Source of the DNA: Streptomyces coeruleorubidus
Lineage (GTDB): Bacteria > Actinomycetota > Actinomycetes > Streptomycetales > Streptomycetaceae
Direction: 5' to 3'
Assembly: GCF_028885415.1 (NCBI RefSeq)
Contig: NZ_CP118527.1
Coordinates: 8,246,001-8,310,000 of the forward strand
Length of the DNA stretch: 64,000 nt
Shown: positions 63,179 through 64,000 of the stretch, in pieces
How the letters are laid out: every line of letters begins with the position of its first letter
How positions within the stretch are numbered: the stretch's first letter is position 1
Translations under genes and position numbers: made by a program
The notes under the pieces: generated by a model
What the model saw: the letters and a program-made list of their open reading frames with translations, nothing else
Database searches by the model: none
What the model was told of the DNA's origin: nothing

Positions 63179-63519
63179 ATCCACTGGAGCCGGCGGGGGC
63201 CAGGCCCGGCCCCGCCTTCACGGTGACGTTCGACGGGCGGCCGGTCCGGGCGCTGCCCGGGCAGACTGTCGCCGCCGTGCTGTGGGCGGCGGGCGTCACC
63301 TCCTGGCGCGCCACCCGGGGCGAAGGCCGTCCGCGCGGGGTGTTCTGCGGGATCGGCGTCTGCTTCGACTGCCTCGTGACCGTCAACGGCCGCCCCAACC
63401 AGCGCGCCTGTCTGGTGCCGGTGCGGCCCGGTGACGTGATCGGCACGCAGGAGGGGACGGGCCATGAAGGGGCGGACCACGACGGGGCGGACGACGGGGG
63501 AGACGGTCATGCGGGCTGA
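63175..63519 (+). CDS. Small 2Fe-2S subunit of the dehydrogenase
   Basis: A 114-residue plant-type 2Fe-2S protein. Iron ligands appear in VFCGIGVCFDCLVTVNGRPN (Cys, Cys, Cys) and RACLVPV (fourth Cys), near residues 58-83. It resembles HcnA/gamma subunits linking the two flavoproteins. The C-terminal tail is rich in glycine, aspartate and histidine (EGADHDGADDGGDGHAG). GTG 63175 overlaps the upstream stop by 4 bp, and the gene overlaps the next start by 11 bp, so all three are coupled. Confidence 0.92.
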   Translation: MNPLEPAGARPGPAFTVTFDGRPVRALPGQTVAAVLWAAGVTSWRATRGEGRPRGVFCGIGVCFDCLVTVNGRPNQRACLVPVRPGDVIGTQEGTGHEGADHDGADDGGDGHAG

Positions 63520-64000
63520 ACTCATCGTGATCGGCGCCGGACCGGCCGGACTGGCCGCGTCGCTGGCGGCGAGCGCGCGCGGCACGCGGGTCGCGCTCGT
63601 CGACGCGGCGACGGAGACCGGCGGGCAGTTCTATCGGCAGCCCGCCACCGGGCTCGGGGCCGGGCGGCCCGAGGCGCTGCACCACCGGTGGCGGACCTGG
63701 GAGCGGCTGCGGGACGGCCTCGCCGCCAGCTCCGTACGCGTGCTGACGGATCATCATGTGTGGTGCGTCGAACGGAAGTCCGGCGGCTTCACCGTGCACG
63801 CGCTGCTCGGCCCGGAGCAGCAGGAGCCGGCCGAGGTGCACGCCCGTGCCGTGCTCCTGGCCACCGGCGGATACGAACACGTGCTGCCCTTCCCCGGCTG
63901 GACGCTCCCGGGTGTCGTCACCGCCGGGGGAGCCCAGGCCATGCTCAAGGGCCAACTCGTGGTGCCGGGGCGCAGAGCCGTGGTGGCCGGGACCGGGCCG
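63509..64000 (+). CDS. FAD/NAD-binding alpha subunit of the dehydrogenase (3' end outside window)
   Basis: The first 164 residues of a pyridine-nucleotide-disulphide-type flavoprotein. FAD loop AELIVIGAGPAGLAASLAAS at the N-terminus, VALVDAATETGGQFYRQPAT, then HARAVLLATGGYEHVLPFPGW with the second dinucleotide-related motif, and GVVTAGGAQAMLKGQLVVPG. This is the HcnB/OoxA/alpha type that accompanies the preceding two subunits. ATG 63509 is preferred to ATG 63464 since it follows GGGGGAG and starts the fold. The rest lies beyond the window. Confidence 0.9.
   Translation, partial: MRAELIVIGAGPAGLAASLAASARGTRVALVDAATETGGQFYRQPATGLGAGRPEALHHRWRTWERLRDGLAASSVRVLTDHHVWCVERKSGGFTVHALLGPEQQEPAEVHARAVLLATGGYEHVLPFPGWTLPGVVTAGGAQAMLKGQLVVPGRRAVVAGTGP

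Noticed and set aside
62024..64000. Reading the flavoprotein operon as a true hydrogen cyanide synthase
   Set aside because: The subunit types are shared with opine and hydroxyproline dehydrogenases, and the gene order differs from hcnABC; the sequence cannot support the specific claim.

Overview
The window reads as a Streptomyces chromosome (high-GC, strongly GC-biased third codon positions, many ATGA/GTGA start-stop overlaps, an OpcA-containing pentose-phosphate operon, rare TTA leucine codons, Shine-Dalgarno sequences of the GGAGG type). It is a metabolic and accessory stretch of the chromosome. I see no rRNA, tRNA, CRISPR array or prophage. Genus is inferred from gene content and style, not from a database search.

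Layout. 1-7.2 kb: end of a serine beta-lactamase-like hydrolase, a STAND/NB-ARC-like ATPase with TPR-like tail and a defective P-loop, then a glycerophosphotransferase-like gene broken both by a complete 904-bp IS5-family element and by a 13-copy heptanucleotide repeat that is out of frame; an ArsR-VOC pair and another VOC protein follow. 7.2-12.3 kb: a shikimate/quinate catabolic locus (MHS-type transporter, TetR regulator, shikimate dehydrogenase-like enzyme, dehydroshikimate dehydratase-HPPD fusion). 12.3-13.7 kb: a beta-helix protein with C-terminal membrane segments. 13.8-24 kb: a 175-bp imperfect palindrome, then a leftward central-carbon operon tkt-tal-zwf-opcA-pgi-gnd-histidine phosphatase, with a divergent AraC regulator. 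24-30.5 kb: a secreted GH16 glucanase with a LacI-type operator, a VOC protein, an MHS transporter-secreted hydrolase-IclR operon, and a MarR regulator. 30.6-35.2 kb: a rightward SDR-amidohydrolase-acyl-CoA ligase-MaoC operon facing a PaaX-type regulator.

35.2-54.5 kb is the most striking locus: two divergent transcripts around a DeoR regulator. Rightward: DeoR, GH4, GH38 alpha-mannosidase, GH29 alpha-L-fucosidase. Leftward: PfkB sugar kinase, an ABC sugar importer (binding lipoprotein and two permeases, no ATPase), then after a strong hairpin an alkaline-phosphatase-superfamily phosphoesterase, GH2 beta-galactosidase, a Tat-exported calcineurin-like phosphoesterase, a Tat-exported PHP-domain protein and a small secreted protein with a TTA codon. 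Together this looks like a system for taking up and dismantling a complex, possibly phosphorylated, mannose/fucose/galactose glycan.

54.6-64 kb: sulfotransferase, ATP-grasp protein, metallophosphoesterase plus Sfp-type phosphopantetheinyl transferase, then about 0.9 kb of unusual minisatellite DNA built on a 15-bp core, a small hypothetical gene, an XRE regulator/ImmA-IrrE protease pair facing a stand-alone MmyB-type ligand-binding protein, and the beginning of a three-subunit FAD/2Fe-2S amine or imino-acid dehydrogenase operon that runs off the window.
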